DNA of 64,000 bases, from positions 846,308 through 910,307 of the forward strand of contig QRFJ01000021.1 in assembly GCA_006176705.1 (NCBI GenBank), in the 5' to 3' direction. The stretch comes from Cocos nucifera. Lineage: Eukaryota; Streptophyta; Magnoliopsida; Arecales; Arecaceae. Shown here one piece after another: positions 1-12,600 of this stretch (position 1 is the stretch's first letter; each line of letters starts with the position of its first letter). The notes beneath the pieces are model-generated. The model made no database searches. It was given only the letters and a program-made list of their open reading frames with translations, and was not told the DNA's origin. Position numbers and translations under genes: made by a program.

Positions 1-3000
1 TGAGACTCCCAATAAGTTGTAGCATGCTATCTTTCTGAACAAAATGGTGCATCATTTTATCGCTTAAAAACCCTATGGATTACCTTCTGCCACATACTCT
101 CACCTATCTCTGTAGTTCATTAGTCGTATCATACGCAATGTATTTTGATTGGATTTACTTTACACATCCGGGCAGTGCAATCGTTCCTTTAAATTGAATG
201 AATGGAAGTTACGTGCCTGGCTTCCTCTCTCTTGTCTACTTTTGATCTCCCTGTTATTGGATCACCTGCTATCAGATAAGATGGTGGAAACTGACAAGGG
301 ATCCAAAGTGTGTGCATAAAGATAAATTGTATAATCCTAATACCATGGCAACTTCTTTTTCTCCCCAGTGGAGTAAATATTATCACCATGATAACAGGAA
401 AACGACTACCTGCTGCTTAAATATCCGATGCCGGATTTTTTTTTTTCTTTTTTTTGAGGAGTAGGGGAGGTTGGAATAAATTAGCTACCCATCTTTATTA
501 AGAAAAGAAAGATTTTTATAAGAGAGCTGACGGTGCTAAAGATTATAGACTGCTGAAAAAATACTCTTTAAAAACCAAAACACAAAATGAGGAAAAAAAA
601 ATTTCTATATTGGAATTTATTGGTGGATTTTTAGTTAAAGATTTATTCTATAGCATTATAAGCCTGAAACATGAAATGCTATATAGCAAAGACCAAACAA
701 TTATCATACATTCTTGAGATCACTTCTCTCTTTAGTAACGTACGTCCCTGTTCTTTTGCTTTACAAGATATATCACGAGTTTTACAGGTGATTTGTTGCT
801 TTGTTCGCCGGCAAGTATATTTGCAATCTTTTATTAATCTTAGTCCTGGGAAAAAGACCTAAAGTTTGCTCCCACTTTCGTTTTGTTAAGTGCAAATCTC
901 AATCAAGCTTGAGGGCACAACTAACCAACCTTCCTTATAATAGTTTCCTTCTTCTTAAAATTCTCGTTGTCCTTAATATGGGCGGTGTCATGAACAGTCG
1001 TTGTCTAGGTTGAGACCTTTGGACAGGAATCACTTTACAGGGATTTTTAAATTTCAAGAATATATTGAGCATTTTCTATTAACCAGCGAATGATAGAGAA
1101 TTTTTTGATTTCTATAAAGGTCGATGGTATCGGCTTGCAGCTTATTCCTTCAGTATAACAGGTATTTTCTCTGGCATATTCATTAATTTCACAAGTTTGA
1201 AGAAATGTTAAGCTTCAATCTTAAGATGAGTCTTGGGCATAAAACAGTAACTACAAAAACATCATGAAGGCAAAATAACTCCAATTCTATAAAATGCTTT
1301 CTGGTCTTCTTTGGCTTCTTAGAAGTCTTTCTTCTTATACAAAAGATAAAGCAACACATTAGATTGCATTGCTTCATCCTATTGTAAAGCAATTCCTTTC
1401 TATCAGTGATGCAGTGCCAAAAAATGATCAGACCTGATAATAATTCCAATTGAGTGATTACCGAGGATGCTAAAAGTTACCACATGACTGGAACGTAGTG
1501 ATAAGCTCTTGCAGGACTTGATAGCTAAGTTATAGCGATTATACAAAAATGGGAGCAGCCTATCAGTGTTGCCATGCTTAAATATTCTTTTCAGGAATAT
1601 CTTGTTATTCTGATCAATTGTCACGTGATTAAAGAATTCTTCCCAAAATATTCTCTATCAGCATTTTGAAGAATTAGGCTAGATCAACCGGGTACACATT
1701 CGATGACATGCATGGACCTTTAATGACTAATTTTATGAAAGATATTCTTTCTACATTCCATAAGAATCAGTTTATCCTTGGTATATTACAATTATTCTGT
1801 GTGCCAAACCCATTGATTTATTATAGAAAGAACTTCCACAGATGAGCATCCATAGTCCATGGATGTGAGACATGACACTGCTAAACTAAGAGGAGACCTT
1901 AGTATAGAAAATATATGGCCCTTAGAAATAATTAGAGCTGATAATGTGCTGACCCTCGAGCCTAAACTATATTCATTTTTAGTTGGGCTCCGAGCCATGC
2001 CTATTTAACATTTGACATTTTTCGTTCCCTAACCCGGCCCTTAATCAGCTCTACTTAGGATAAGCAATCACCATGCAAAACATTTCTTCAGGTGTATTCA
2101 TTTTTCTTTTTTTCTTTTTTTTCTGAAAGATCAAACAATGACATGAGACTGGTTCCTGTATGACATGATCTAGAGGTATATTTCAGTTACCTACTTTTGC
2201 CATGTGAATCTTTATCCATAGAATTTTCTATGTCCGAAAACCTAATCTTTGCAGCATATATCAGATAAGTAGTTGATTCCAGACATCAAAATTGCTCATG
2301 GAAGCATAAAACTACGTGCTTAGAGCGCTTGGAGCACCCCACACATACCACTGAAAGATGCAAAGCAGAGCATATAGAAACTTCAGGAAAATAATTCATG
2401 GAGCATAAAACCCAACTTCGATGGATGCACACTTGGAGAATATGCTCTGCTGTATTTGTTAGCTAGAGTTTGCAAGATGAGGATGAGTTTGAGAGAAGCA
2501 GTGAAGCATGGATCTGCTTTATATGAGGTCATGTGGGTCTTGCTATAGTTTTACAAGGGATTGTTCCTTTTTGTTAGTATAATACACTGTTGAGAATCCA
2601 CATCACCTTAAGAATCCTATACCCCAACATGATTGCTGATAAAAATAAGACTTCATTTTGAAGTATGTACCGGATTTTGGCTTAGGAATGGCATTTTGAG
2701 CTTTGATACCCAACAAAGGTTACATCAATGTGCTTACATGTGAAGAGACAAAAAATGCTTGAGTTACATGTAGGTGAGATGGGTCACGATCCAATGATCG
2801 GTGGAAGGTTCATATCACCGAGCACACCAAATGGCCGAACGGTCCCCATGATGGAAGCCAACATGTTAAGAAGGATCAATTGAATTACATGTGGCCAGAA
2901 ATTTATAGCAAGTAGAATTACGATCACAAGCTTGATGGCGAAGAGCGGATTGTTTCCAATTCGCATTTGGACTGGAGAATACCTGTCTGCCAATCACATA

Positions 3001-6000
3001 TGTATAAATATTCATGATCGAGTAGGGCTCGCAAATCTGCACTCCATGGGTCGAAAAAGAAAAAACAACAACAGATAAATCGATAAAGTTAGCTTGTTCC
3101 AAACAATCAACACTCGTGTCAAAATGATTGATCTAGGTCCAGATGGACCTCATGGAGATGTAAGAAAATCCACTCGACACTCGAAAAAGTTCTGGAGCAA
3201 CTCATAATTTCACTTTGATGGCAAATATGGCATGAAAGAAACTCTCAAATCTTTCTGAGGGATCTTCGATGTAGACTGTCCTCGACAAAACTCTTGATAC
3301 TTTCCAGCTCTGGGGAAACTTATGCTCGATCAGACAAAATGATTCGATCATCGAAATCTCCTGAATTCCGACTCCTTTGATGTAGATGGCTCCTCTCTGA
3401 GACTTGTTGTAGCTTCCCATAACTGTTTCTCTATTTTTCCTTCTTTCACTAACCTCTGTAGTTACTCCTTTCTATTATGTAGTACATCTTGGAGAAGTGT
3501 TTCACCGACTCCATTAACCATGAAAAGAAGAAACAAAGCCTGTCCATGGATGGCAGAATCATTTATACCCATCTAGTTAATTAGGAAACGATATTCCTGC
3601 TGCTAAAGGATAGCTTTGGAGCATGAAGTGATCAGAAGAAGAGGGAATAGTGGGCGAAATTGCAATCCGACTAGGAGCAGCATTTAGAGTGTTTGTTATT
3701 ACTTCTGGGAACATAAGTGATTCGGAGAGGGTTCTCTTGCTGGTCCTCAGAATAAAGCTTGTGTATTTGTGTTCCTTCCAAAGGTGCGAACCAAAAGCCT
3801 GTAAGGATATGGTTGCCCAACATAGAATGTCAGGTGTGGCTAAAAAGCAGTACAAAGCAAGACAAACAGACCAATCCAACGTTTCAACACAATGTCCAAA
3901 GTTTGGCATCATATTGCACCCTAATCGACGGTATGCTAAAATGCAAGAACAAATGCTCTCACTTTGAGTTCTATCATATGAAATATATTGTAGCAGCCGT
4001 TCCTTTTCTGAGGCGAAGAGAGTTAGGCAAGCCTAACATGCTTTCATTAAGATAATAAAAGATTCAATTATTGTCGCACTTTGCATTGTTAGCATCCTAA
4101 TTAGATTTGTTTGTAAGAAGTGCTCATTCTACGATGCACATAAATTTCACATGCATTATGAGCTACATGCCGTCTTTTTTTAACTTGTATCTCAACAATT
4201 TTGTTGAAACCAAAGTGTGATGCTTGCCCTTCTTTTTTGTAATATTCAAACGCTAGTGATATCCAAATTTGACATATTCTATATACATACACTAATGAAC
4301 AAGATCCCAACCAAAAAAAAAAAAAACCCTAATCTAATCAAGGCAGCAACATGAATAGTCTGGTCTGCTGCTTGGCTGGCTTTCGCATCAGTGTAGCTAA
4401 CTGAAGCGAATTAGGGAGAGAATAACCTAAATAACAAGACTAGAACTTTTAAACTCTCTTTTCTATTCCTCTTCACTTGTAATAACTAACAAACAAATTG
4501 ATTTTTTACATTTTAAGCTCAAGAAAATGCCTTATTTATGATAATCATCATGTAACTTTTGCAGGGTTTACTTTAACCCCTTTAGTTTTCATTGTCTTTT
4601 ATGGACTGCCGTGGACATCCATAATCCAAAGGAATATCCCACTGAACATTCCCCCTTGGAAATTAGAATACCCGAAAGACCCTTGCCCTTTTTGTTAACA
4701 AATGCATGGTACCCTCATACTGTCTAAATGCTAGGGTTATACTGTATATATTCTAAACAACTGGGTCTACGATATCCAACCTAATAGGAAGTTGGATTGG
4801 TCAAAATCACATTTGATCTTACTAAAGCAAAGATTCCTTTGTCACCCCAAAAAAATTTTTTAAAAAAGTTAAGATTCCATTAAAAATTTAGAATGCTATT
4901 CTTCTAGCAGTTGGCCAACTAAAGTTAAAGCATCTTGCATCAATTATCAAAAAAGCTTCTAATTCCCCAACTAAGTGTGACTCATGGGATGGAAACTTTA
5001 CCCTAGATGAAGTTCCACCATGCATTTGGTTTCGAATCCAGACAAATAAAACTGATGAGTTGTGACCAAGCCTATCAAGTCAAAGGTCCATGCTCAATTT
5101 AAATTTTTAAAGTGATCGAAAGCGCCGCATGTGCCATCTCACATCATGGTGATCAGCTGGCGGACAATGGGGGGCCCCATTATATGCCAAATTTTGTGAA
5201 CTCCATTTCTACTACCGATACGTATTTCTCCTTTTACATGTCAATCACCGTCGGATGTCTCGTGTATCATTCTCTTCCCAAAATGATAGACACCCGCAAA
5301 ATATGAAATAAGCTATTGAAAAATTTTATATAAGTTATTTTGTGCGTATTAGGTCGGGTTGGGTCGACTAAAGCAATCGACAAGTATCTAACAAGCGGGA
5401 TGGCCTTGCCTCAACATCCAACCACTGGCCCGAAAATATTATTGCCATCCTACATTTGTCCCAAGCTCTTTGACCAAAAGATTTAGCCCGCTCTACCTCA
5501 GCAACGGCATCGCACATGGCTAGTGGGCGGCCGTGGTCACCCATCTTCAATGATCCATGAAGTTTGGCACCTCCTTAAAAGCTAATCAAATCTTCCTTGA
5601 AGACGATTCAATTACGGGGTTGGTTGGATTTCGAAACTTGCTGGATCCTCCTCGGAGGTGGCTGAACCATATGACTAGTATATCATTCCTTACCATTAGA
5701 TATTCAAAAACTAGCTAATACTTGTATATCATTTTCTCTGACTAATATCCAGAGAGATGGATAGTGTCGCTGATTGGATGACTACTTTTATTGTTGAATA
5801 ATTTCGTGAAATGTTATCGGCAACTTTCTATGGTATAGAGATGCTTTGTTTTATGGCTCTATTGGATATATTCATGCTAAGCAACTACTAGCCATCTAAT
5901 TAATCTCAAAAAATTATATTTTTTATAAAAAATAAATATATATTTATAGCTTCTTTAATGATGTCAGCTGTTGGATTATATTTTGTATGGATCTTTTCAT

Positions 6001-9000
6001 CCATCATTATACATAAATCTTAAAGCAATCATTATGATCCAACCTAGACGTCGTCAAAGAACGTGTATTAGTAAGATAAAAGCTGAACCCTTATTCCGGC
6101 TTGGTTACATTCAAAATAGTCACTTGCTCGACACCTGTACATTTCTTTCGAAAAAAGAAATGTTTTCATGCACTTGATACGTGTCAATACATAAATATTG
6201 TCGGATCAAGAACAATCCGACCAGAATCTTATTTAGTAACAGTAAAAGGTAAAAGTACAGGGTGGGTGCATCTGATGGAGTTGGCCACCTCTGGTTCCCA
6301 CGAAATCGAATTTCCGCAGATGTATCAATTGATCGTGCTGCCACCGGCGACCACAGGGAATGCAGGGACATTTAGAATATCTTTTTAAAGAGAGAGAGTT
6401 TGTTCTGAAATAATATGGTCTCGGAAGCTGCCGGCAAGTTGGAAAGTAGCGCTGGAGCATGTTGTTACAGTTATATATTCCAAATTTCAAAAAGAACAAT
6501 TTGTTTGGTAAAAACAGATCAAAAATTATTTTTTGATAAATCCAGAACTAATTTTTCAATGTGGCCGGGGCATGCAGTAGGCTCTAAAATTTCTAGCAAA
6601 ATCATGGAAACAGTTTATAGATTTGCCATTGCTCAAAAAAAACATGATGTATGAAAACAGGATGTTGACCTTGAATGATTGAGATTATTATGTTAGATTA
6701 CATATCACAAGCTACAAACAAGTCCAACCAAACAGCCCATCAACTAAAACTTCGTTCTTATTTTGTCATCTATAATGGGAGATAGGAAACTTTAGTCCTA
6801 CATTAATTATGAGTCAAGAAATACTATTACTTATATGGAATCGAACATTCTCTTTCTTGTAAGATATCTTTTAAAGGATAATTCATACAGTTTTGAGACC
6901 TTAGGTTATAGGCTGAAACGAACAATACCTTGCTATACAGCATCTGAACTATAGGCCATAGGTTAAAACGGCGAGTTATATTGAATTATCAGATTCTAGC
7001 ATGCACTCAATCTCTAAAGCCAAATCGAAATCTTAAATGCTCACAATATATGGATGAAGGTCTCATATATTTCCCTTCACCTAGATGTCATGCCTCGCCA
7101 ATCATTCCATAACAAAGATAACAAATCATCGATTCATGTTAAGCACGATATGCATTACTAATTTGGACTGCTCAAATTCTCACCAGGAGCCACTAACGGC
7201 GACAAGTCGATCGAGCAAGATACTCCATGGAGGAAATTAAGGATAAATAATGAGCTCGTCCCATGATAATCTAGGTATTCTTTTAAGCCATGCAACTAGT
7301 GTTATTTTTCTACAAGATATCTTTTAAAGATTAAAGTTAAGCTGCCTTTCTGGAGTGGCAGACTCTAGTGTCTTCAAATACTCAATTATTGAGTAAAGGT
7401 TCTTTTATCCTCATGCTTAGTGGCCATCCGAGACTGGTCTAACGAGATCCCTTTCTCGTGAGCTTATTCAAAGTCCCGTACGTCTTTTCCTCCTCCTTCA
7501 GCAAAAGCAATTAACCCCCCCAAATTAAGATGACCATCACACCCTCCACATCCTTTAAATGAAGCAAGATGAAATAACCCTTCTTTTCATCAACATCTCA
7601 TCATCGTAATTTGTTCTCATCATACATTCATACCATACAAAATTCTAATAATCATGTCAGTATTGCAAGCCTCATATTTTAGCCAGTTAGCAAAGATAGG
7701 TACTGCCTATATATGGTTGCTATCTAAGTAATTCTCAGCTTGATAACTCTCTTTGGCAACCAGTACGGTAACTTAATTACCTTTTATAGATACGAAGGGA
7801 GTTTCTTTTCATCTTAAAGAATCTGTAGTCAATTACATTTGCGATCTTTCGAACATGTGTCTGACTTCAAGCCTTTTATTACTAACATCAGCCATCAAAT
7901 TGGAGCCCTGCAAACTTCATTAACAACACCACCAATTGCTGATTGTTCAAAACTGGAAACAAGAGACATCATCACATCATGTTGAGGTGGTGATGTCTAC
8001 GAATGCAACTTTAGGGTGAAAATTTTGCTCTGATACATTAATGTTACTTCTTCATTTGGTGCTGACCACAATGCAATGATTAATCCTTTTCTTCTCTTGA
8101 GTGAAATCTCATTGATTAATCTAAATGACTTCTTTAGCTAAGGAAATGCTGTGTATTCATTTAATCAATAGGCTTTCTAACGTGCACATAAAGAATAGAG
8201 CATTAACCTCTTTAAAAATTAAGTAATTTCAAGCACATCAACATAAAGTTTCGAATGGAACTTTTGACCCAACTAGCTTAGACCATTTAGCATGCACCAT
8301 AGAAGACAGATTATGGTGTCATTATTTAATAAACTGGTGGGACGAGCTCTTCGTACTCCTCCATTTACTAAAAATGGAAAAAAAAAAAAAAAAAGGAGAT
8401 TGTGGAGTTATTATTTTGGGTAAACATGACAACTTTTATGACTTCAATGTGATAATATTTAAAAATTTATTATAACTTTGATATAGCCGAATTAACCTAT
8501 CTAAATATATTGTATCCATGTTTATAAATTTTGATTTTATTGAGGCAGATGAATCAAGCTTCAAACAAATAAATATCCAATAAACCCATCATATTTTCAA
8601 CAAGTACCAAGTACCACTATCTAAGCAAATCCACCAAACTCGATATTGAAGGCGATAGTATTCTCATTATTTTTTAAAAAAATATTTTAATTTTGTTGCT
8701 GAAAAAAATTACTAAATTATAAATATGGAGACTATATACGAACGAAGCTAGAAATTTTAGTTACAACTATAATAAATTATGGATAATTTTTTTTTCTTTT
8801 TTTTTGTATATATGATATAGTTTTTTTATTATATTTTTTTTGAAACTGTAACTTTGATTTTTTATGGGTAATAAAAGTGGAAAGTGCTTTTTTACCTTCG
8901 GTTTCAATCAAAAAGGAAAAGAAAAAGAGCCCCTCAAATCTAGCTTGCATGTGGCGTCTCTATATTCTGTCTGTAAACTGTTACTTGTTTCATATTAATA

Positions 9001-9480
9001 CGGCTTCTAGCTCATCTGCCAACCTGGGAAAAAAAGAAAAGAAAAAAAAAAAAGAGGTGGGGGTGGGCCACTGAAATCTCAAAGCAAGGGCACTCAAGTC
9101 ACCCAACTCCTAAATACTACAAAGGTGGCAAAAGTGCGTGCTCGAGCACCCAATTGAAATGACACACCAGCACCAAACCAATGCGGGGCCTACTCCCTCA
9201 CCTCCTATGGCCCCCACCCACTTCGCAAATCCACCCCCTCTCTCACGCCAACCTCTAGCCTTCTTCAAGTGCCCGATTTTTCATCCGAAACAAGGTACCC
9301 AAGTGTTCCCCCCTCCCACCCTCCTCTTCCTCCATCTCGCTTGGAGAATCCTTGCCACCATGACCCCAAGTGGAGGAAGGTGCCGAGTATATTAGCACAA
9401 ATCTTATACACTGGATACTTAGAATGTGCTGTCCCCCAACATCCAAAAATGATGCTTTCTCCCTCCTCCCACCCTACCCA
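1..9480. other. Gene-poor AT-rich intergenic region
   Basis: I find no exon series with recognisable protein in these 9.5 kb. Short open frames are scattered on both strands. The densest cluster is on the minus strand between about 2784 and 3912 (open frames of 69, 78, 72 and 111 codons), but none resembles a family I know and they do not join through convincing splice sites. Homopolymer runs occur, for example about 17 A near 8378-8394, plus long A/T-rich stretches at 8660-8860. The region probably contains decayed transposon sequence. A gene fragment at 2.8-3.9 kb cannot be excluded. Confidence 0.5.
430..530 (-). repeat. Possible LINE 3-prime tail fragment (poly-T on plus strand)
   Basis: A T-rich run is followed by a G-rich segment (GGGGAGGT) and then by ACCCATCTTTATTAAG. 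The same order of short motifs appears at 59333-59395, at the 3-prime side of a recognisable minus-strand LINE. I infer a short truncated LINE tail inserted on the minus strand. No coding sequence remains here, so the call rests only on this resemblance. Confidence 0.28.
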
Positions 9481-9500
9481 TCTGCGATGCTAACCTCATC

Positions 9501-9511
9501 AAATATATATA
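9501..9511 (+). promoter_or_regulatory. Probable TATA box of the PHO1-type gene
   Basis: The sequence AAATATATATAG lies about 95 bases upstream of the PHO1 start codon. The DNA just before it is C/T-rich with several CCTCC-type runs. This spacing fits a transcription start near 9535-9540 and a short 5-prime UTR. I found no perfect P1BS (GNATATNC) phosphate-starvation motif in the 500 bases upstream. Confidence 0.45.
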
Positions 9512-9601
9512 GTCCTTCATGGGCATCTCTTCAAAGACCCATCCAAAGTCTCTACAAACTACTCTATCATAGAGAAGAAGAGTAGAAACAGGGGAGCAGA
9601 G

Positions 9602-12600
9602 ATGGTGAAGTTCTCCAAGCAGTTTGAGGGTCAGCTTGTTCCGGAGTGGAAGGAGGCTTTTGTCGATTACTGGCAGCTGAAGAAGGACCTCAAGAGGATG
9701 CACGTCCTTGGTGCCAACCAAGGTCCCACAAGCAAGCCACCACAAACTCTTTTAGCCCATAGGCTCCTATCTCCCTTTTTTGGTTCATATGGACGCAAGG
9801 ATCATGAAGTCATACAGGCATTTCTTACTACTGCCCTCTTTAATTATTCTACTCTCGCATTTATCTTGTTAGATGCTATTACATGTAGTCTTGGTCAATG
9901 AACTACATAGCATACACATGAAGATGTCTTTGTGAACTCCATTATTTTCTTCATCTTCTCTGCTTTCGTTGAGTCATTAATGGTCTATCGCGTAGTTCTA
10001 ATGCCACTCTTTTGCATGATGTCCTCATTTCATGCGAGTAAGGATGCTTCTCCTCATGTATCCTTCACAAGGACATGAGAGCCATACTCTCTGCCTCTTC
10101 TTTCTTTTGGTTATGTGGCTGGAAGTGTATAATATGTATATATTACCACTAGGTGTCATCCCTCTGAGGAGTGACGCCACAAGATTGTTACTAAGGTTTC
10201 AACCCAAATGATAAGAGGTCGATATGTTTGTTGAGTGATGATTTATTCTTTTCAAGATGATTTACTCTGTTTTGATATATTTTTATGTTAATATAGGTAC
10301 ACAAGAAGCTCACAAGCTCGGCGAGCAGGGGGGTGTTATATGAGACCGAGCTTCTAGATCAATTTGCAGACACTGACGCAGCAAGAGAGTTCTTTACTAG
10401 GCTTGATCATCAGCTCAACAAGGTGAATCAATTCTACAAGGGGAAGGAGAAGGAGTTTCTGGAGAGAGGAGAGTCTCTAAACACCCAAATAGGGATTCTC
10501 CTTGAGCTTAAGGCTGCCCTCAAACGGCAGCGTGAGAGGGGCTCACTGGGTAATGATTCAAAGGAGGATCCATCAATATCTTGCTCAATTACATCTGGTG
10601 AGAAGACGAACTTTTGTTCTTTCTGTGTGTATATATATGTCTGTGATTGTGTGTTCGTGTGTGTGTGTTTCACTAGCTAGTAAAGAAGAAATTTGGATGG
10701 TAGGGGGGAGAGATCACATGTTTAGATGCATAACAAAAGCATGTCACTTGATCAACTACCTTAACTAACTCTCACCACCGGATGAGCATTGCATTATTCA
10801 TGACTGTCCAATTAAAGATGGATGATGCTTTACGTCTAAAAAAAAAAAGAAGAGAGAGAGAGAGATGCTAAGTCGTCCATGGTGAGATCTTTTGATTTTG
10901 GTGAATATAGATGTCGATCATTTCAGGCAGAGTTCATCGGTTCAACTTATGGCATTGACACTGCAACAGGTCAGAAATGGTTTATACCTAGTGAATGAGG
11001 ATTACATTTTACTGGCTTAATATAGATATATTTACAAATTAAATAGTTGAAAAGTGTACTTATCCTTGTACATAGATATTTTGGTAGTTTTATCTCGTAG
11101 ATGAGCAAATTTGTTGGTCTAATTTCATTTTTTTTCCAACATAAAGATGCTATCATCATCATTATTATTTGGTTGGCTATGTTAAACCATTCAATGATTG
11201 AACATAAAATGAGAGCAAAATTTGCATAAACTTAAATGTTCTTGTCTACTTACATTATTGTTCAAGAGTTTATGTTCTAGAATAATGAAAATAACATTTC
11301 CTGCATTCCCACCCCTCGTCCTCACCCTTAAACAACAAAAAGAAAAAAAAGAAAAAAGCTTTTGTTCTTTCTTTTTCCTAGCATTAAAGGTCATCTGCTC
11401 TTTGTTGATGATAGAGGAAGAGTCCATCAAGGGTACCATAGATCAAGACCCACCTCAAGAGATCTCAACAGGTGAACTTGAGAAGTGTGAGGTCCAGTTC
11501 CCTGTATCTCCTCAGAGACCAGATGAACCAGGGAAGCTGGAGAAGGCCAGGAGAGAGGAAGAGAAGCTTAGGAGCTTCTCTGGTAGAGTAATCGACTGCC
11601 AAGGGAAGAGCTTAAAGATCAAAATACCCCTGACCACACCTTCGAGGACTATCTCTGCCCTTGCCGACTTACTTAGCCAGTCAAAAAAGGGTGGCCCAGA
11701 AGGTGGCAAGTTCAGCATAAACAAGACTAAGCTTCACCATGCAGAGAAGATGATCAGAGGCGCCTTCATGGAGCTCTACAAAGGGTTGGGTTATCTCGGA
11801 ACGTATCGGTGAGAATATGTTCATTTTTCTTAGTTTGAGCATAGATTTTAATATTGTAAATGAGAAAAACTGAAAGAATTCGAGCAGCAGAACTGAAAGA
11901 ATTCATACCATTATTTCATTTGAGTGAAGAATTCATACAATTATTGACCTGTTTTAAACATTGATAGCTTATGCTAAGCATTATTTTTCCAGAAATCTGA
12001 ACATGCTGGCTTTTGTAAAGATTTTGAAGAAGTTTGACAAGGTATAGATCATTTCAGCTAATACTTTGAGACAAATCAATCTTATAGTTATCCATAAATA
12101 CAGATAGAAGGGATTTTAATGAGTATTTATGCTTCAGGTGACAGGAAAACAAGTCCTCCCCATATATCTCAAAGTGGTAGAAAGTTCATATTTCAACAGC
12201 TCAGACAAGGCTAGTTTCTCTCTCTATATTTTTCTGCCCTTATATTTTTATACATATGCACATACATATATATTTAAAAAATTAACAGCAAATTCCCTTC
12301 TAAGATACATATCACTAAAGGAATAACCAATGTTCTAACTACCCCTTCTCGATAATAGGCAATTAAGTTAATGGATGAGGTGGAGGAAATCTTCATCAAA
12401 AGCTTTGCAGAAGATGATAAGCAGAAGGCCATGAAGTACCTCAAGCCCCATCAGCGTAAAGCATCGCATGCTGTAACCTTCTTCATTGGTAATTACCAAA
12501 TTTCTGATCATGAGCATCTGAATCGGCTATGAAAACAGAAGAAAGCATTTTCTAATGGTCACATATTTATCTAAATTAGGCCTCTTCACGGGATGCTTCA

